In this document: positions 11,728-13,325 of the stretch, piece after piece
How positions within the stretch are numbered: the stretch's first letter is position 1
Layout: each line of letters starts with the position of its first letter
Assembly (NCBI GenBank): GCA_044432805.1
Contig: JAWXUI010000028.1
Location: 1 to 13,325, forward strand
Direction of reading: 5' to 3'
Source of the DNA: CAYJEO01 sp044432805
Lineage (GTDB): Bacteria; Bacillota_I; Bacilli_A; RF39; UBA660
Length of the DNA: 13,325 bases
Program-made: the position numbers and the translations under genes
The notes under the pieces: model-generated
Database searches by the model: none
Told to the model about the DNA's origin: nothing
The model's input: only the letters and a program-made list of their open reading frames with translations

Positions 11728-13027
11728 ATTAAATTATTTAATTAAAGTAAGTTTGAATAGAAAAATAAAATCAAAATGGTTTGTTTTGGCAAATGTTTTA
11801 ATAGCAGTGGTTCTTATTGGATTAACTAATATTGATAATGTTATTAATTTCTTTGGTGGAGATTTTGAAGAAAAACAAGTTATTTATGTAATTGATGATA
11901 CATCCAATTTTGATATAATTTTTGAAAATTTATATGAAACACAAAGTGTTCTTGGTTATGAATCTAAGTATGAAATAATTAATTATGAACAATCAGTTGA
12001 AAAAGCAAAAGAATTAATTGAAACTGGAGAAGTTGATGTTATAATGCAAATAGAAACATCAATTGATGATGTATTTGTAGTTAATCTAATAAGTGATGAT
12101 TATATTGATACAATAACTAGTCAAATATTTAGTATTGCACTTACTAATGCAAGAACACAAATTGTATTACTTGATTCAGATATTAGTCAAGAACAATTAG
12201 ACTATATATATGCATCAGTTACAATTACTAATGAATATTTAGATGAAACAAAGACACAAGAAGCGGCTAATAATGAAATGATTGGTTCAGTTGCAATACA
12301 ATTAATTGTAATTCCGTTTTTTATGTTAACTTTATTTTTAGTACAAATGATAGGTGCTGAAGTAAATGATGAAAAAACTACTAGGGGTATGGAAATAATT
12401 ATTTCTAATGTTTCACCTAAGACTCATTTTTTTGCAAAAGTAGTAGCGGCAAATCTTTTTGTATTTATTCAAGGTTTCTTGTTATTAATATATGGATTTA
12501 TTGGTTTGTTTATAAGATTTTTTATAGCTAATAATGAATTATCTGTGGGTGTAAGTGATTACATAGCAGGACAATTAAATCCAGAACTTATGGATAAGAT
12601 TTTCTTAGCTATTCCGTTTACTTTAGTAATAATGGTTGTAACCTTAATTGCATATTCTCTATTGGCGGGTATATTAGCTAGTATGACAACAAATACAGAA
12701 GATTTTCAACAGTTACAAACACCGATAATATTAGTATCTCTTTTGGGTTATTATTTAGCGCTTTTTGCTAATTTATTTGAAGGTGCATTGTTTATTAAAA
12801 TATTTTCATTCGTACCTTTCGTATCAGCAATTCTAACTCCTTGTTTGTTTATGCTTGGGCAGGTAAGTGTATTTGAATTTATTATTTCAATAGTATTAGT
12901 TATTATAACTAACTATTATTTAATAAAATATGGTCTTAGAATTTACAAAGTAGGTATATTAAACTACTCATCAAAAGATTTATGGAAAAAGATGTTTAAA
13001 GCATTAAAAAATAAAGAAAATTCCTAA
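11717..13027 (+). CDS. ABC-2 type exporter permease (NatB/YhaP-like)
   Basis: The 436-residue membrane partner of the preceding ATPase has one helix near the N-terminus (about 22-38), an extracytoplasmic domain of about 150 residues, and then six more hydrophobic segments. This is the layout of the ABC-2 permeases of the NatB/YhaP type. The stretch NDEKTTRGMEIIISNVSPKT after the second helix is the family's conserved cytoplasmic motif (E-K-x-x-R-x-x-E-I-I). The start is ATG 11717, five bases after AGGTGA; it overlaps the ATPase gene by 11 bases, so the pair is translated together. A GTG at 11708 in the same frame lies inside that ribosome binding site and was not chosen. It is the last gene of the envelope operon, ended by a hairpin at its stop codon. 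Confidence 0.92.
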   Translation: MKSKLNYLIKVSLNRKIKSKWFVLANVLIAVVLIGLTNIDNVINFFGGDFEEKQVIYVIDDTSNFDIIFENLYETQSVLGYESKYEIINYEQSVEKAKELIETGEVDVIMQIETSIDDVFVVNLISDDYIDTITSQIFSIALTNARTQIVLLDSDISQEQLDYIYASVTITNEYLDETKTQEAANNEMIGSVAIQLIVIPFFMLTLFLVQMIGAEVNDEKTTRGMEIIISNVSPKTHFFAKVVAANLFVFIQGFLLLIYGFIGLFIRFFIANNELSVGVSDYIAGQLNPELMDKIFLAIPFTLVIMVVTLIAYSLLAGILASMTTNTEDFQQLQTPIILVSLLGYYLALFANLFEGALFIKIFSFVPFVSAILTPCLFMLGQVSVFEFIISIVLVIITNYYLIKYGLRIYKVGILNYSSKDLWKKMFKALKNKENS

Positions 13028-13043
13028 AATTAGGACTTTTTTT
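13022..13043 (+). terminator. Terminator of the envelope and exporter operon
   Basis: TCCTA (13022-13026) pairs with TAGGA (13031-13035) across a four-base loop, followed by C and seven T. The stem is short but the T run is good. It includes the permease stop codon TAA at 13025-13027. Confidence 0.6.
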
Positions 13044-13050
13044 ATTTTTA

Positions 13051-13059
13051 TGTTATAAT
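13051..13059 (+). promoter_or_regulatory. Extended -10 promoter of the last gene
   Basis: TGTTATAAT is a perfect TATAAT (13054-13059) with the TGn extension. No good -35 is present at the right spacing (the region is the terminator), but extended -10 promoters can work without one. The start of transcription would lie near 13066, before AGAGGTGAT at 13071-13079. Confidence 0.6.
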
Positions 13060-13082
13060 ACTTCAAAAAAAGAGGTGATTGT

Positions 13083-13325
13083 ATGTCAAAGTATACTAAA
13101 AGCTTTCAAGTTAATGATTGTAAAATTGAATTTGATTATTCTGCAACAGAGAATATTCGTAATTTAGAAATAACAGAACTACTTGAACAATACTTAGATG
13201 TTAAAAGAGACTTTTCAATTACTAGTTTAGTTCGTTTATTTAGAAGTGTGACTAAAGAATATAGCGAGCAATCATTAAAGGTTAGCATGTCTAATGATGA
13301 AATAAAACAAAAAGTCGTTTATGAA
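13083..13325 (+). CDS. Start of an unassigned gene (first 81 codons, cut by the window end)
   Basis: An open frame starts at ATG 13083, four bases after a strong AGAGGTGAT site, and stays open to the end of the window, with its own promoter upstream. The 81 visible residues begin MSKYTKSFQVNDCKIEFDY. They appear soluble, with a short strand-rich start and then a stretch rich in Leu, Glu and Arg that is probably helical. There is no signal peptide or membrane helix. I do not recognise the family. In many Bacilli proS and polC come after rseP, but the visible part shows nothing that would support either name. Confidence 0.7.
   Translation, partial: MSKYTKSFQVNDCKIEFDYSATENIRNLEITELLEQYLDVKRDFSITSLVRLFRSVTKEYSEQSLKVSMSNDEIKQKVVYE

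Overview
The window is a strongly AT-rich stretch in which every gene lies on the + strand. It looks like the chromosome of an endospore-forming Bacillota, probably class Bacilli. Supporting points are the mraZ-rsmH-ftsL-pbpB order, a clear spore coat morphogenetic protein CotE, tiny YjcZ-like sporulation peptides, AGGAGG/AGGTGA ribosome binding sites and -35/-10 promoters of the vegetative sigma type. The low GC and trimmed clusters recall the Erysipelotrichales/RF39 side of the Bacilli, but that placement is inference. TGA ends mraZ and rsmH and tryptophan is read from TGG, so the code is the standard bacterial one and not that of mycoplasmas.

Layout. Positions 1-182 hold the end of one tiny membrane peptide gene, a complete 31-residue one and a terminator. 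Positions 214-4085 are the start of a division and cell-wall (dcw) operon: a promoter with three 10-bp-spaced MraZ boxes, then mraZ, rsmH, ftsL and a class B penicillin-binding protein with PASTA repeats, closed by a terminator. No murE, mraY or spoVD follows. Instead come cotE (4133-4669), a GNAT acetyltransferase (4730-5224) and a two-domain protein (5329-7287) joining a MATE transporter to a cytidylate-kinase-like domain. A strong promoter overlapped by a perfect inverted repeat then drives rpsP-khpA (7365-7892), which ends at a hairpin. A last operon, 7938-13043, runs uppS, cdsA, rseP, a 108-residue protein of unknown function and an ABC-2 exporter pair (ATPase and permease), with short gaps or overlaps throughout. 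A promoter and the first 81 codons of an unassigned gene close the window.

How the genes work together. MraZ, RsmH, FtsL and the PBP serve division and septal peptidoglycan. UppS makes the undecaprenyl carrier used by wall synthesis, CdsA makes CDP-diacylglycerol for phospholipids, and RseP cleaves membrane proteins, so the third operon is an envelope operon with an exporter at its end. CotE and the YjcZ-like peptides belong to sporulation. rpsP and khpA are translation and RNA-binding functions.

The parts least explained by known gene families are the MATE-kinase fusion, the palindrome on the rpsP promoter, the unknown 108-residue protein inside the envelope operon, and the very tight packing in which terminator hairpins start inside stop codons and the next promoter begins in the terminator tail. 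I see no tRNA, rRNA, CRISPR array, insertion sequence or prophage gene. The longest stretch without a gene is about 115 bases.
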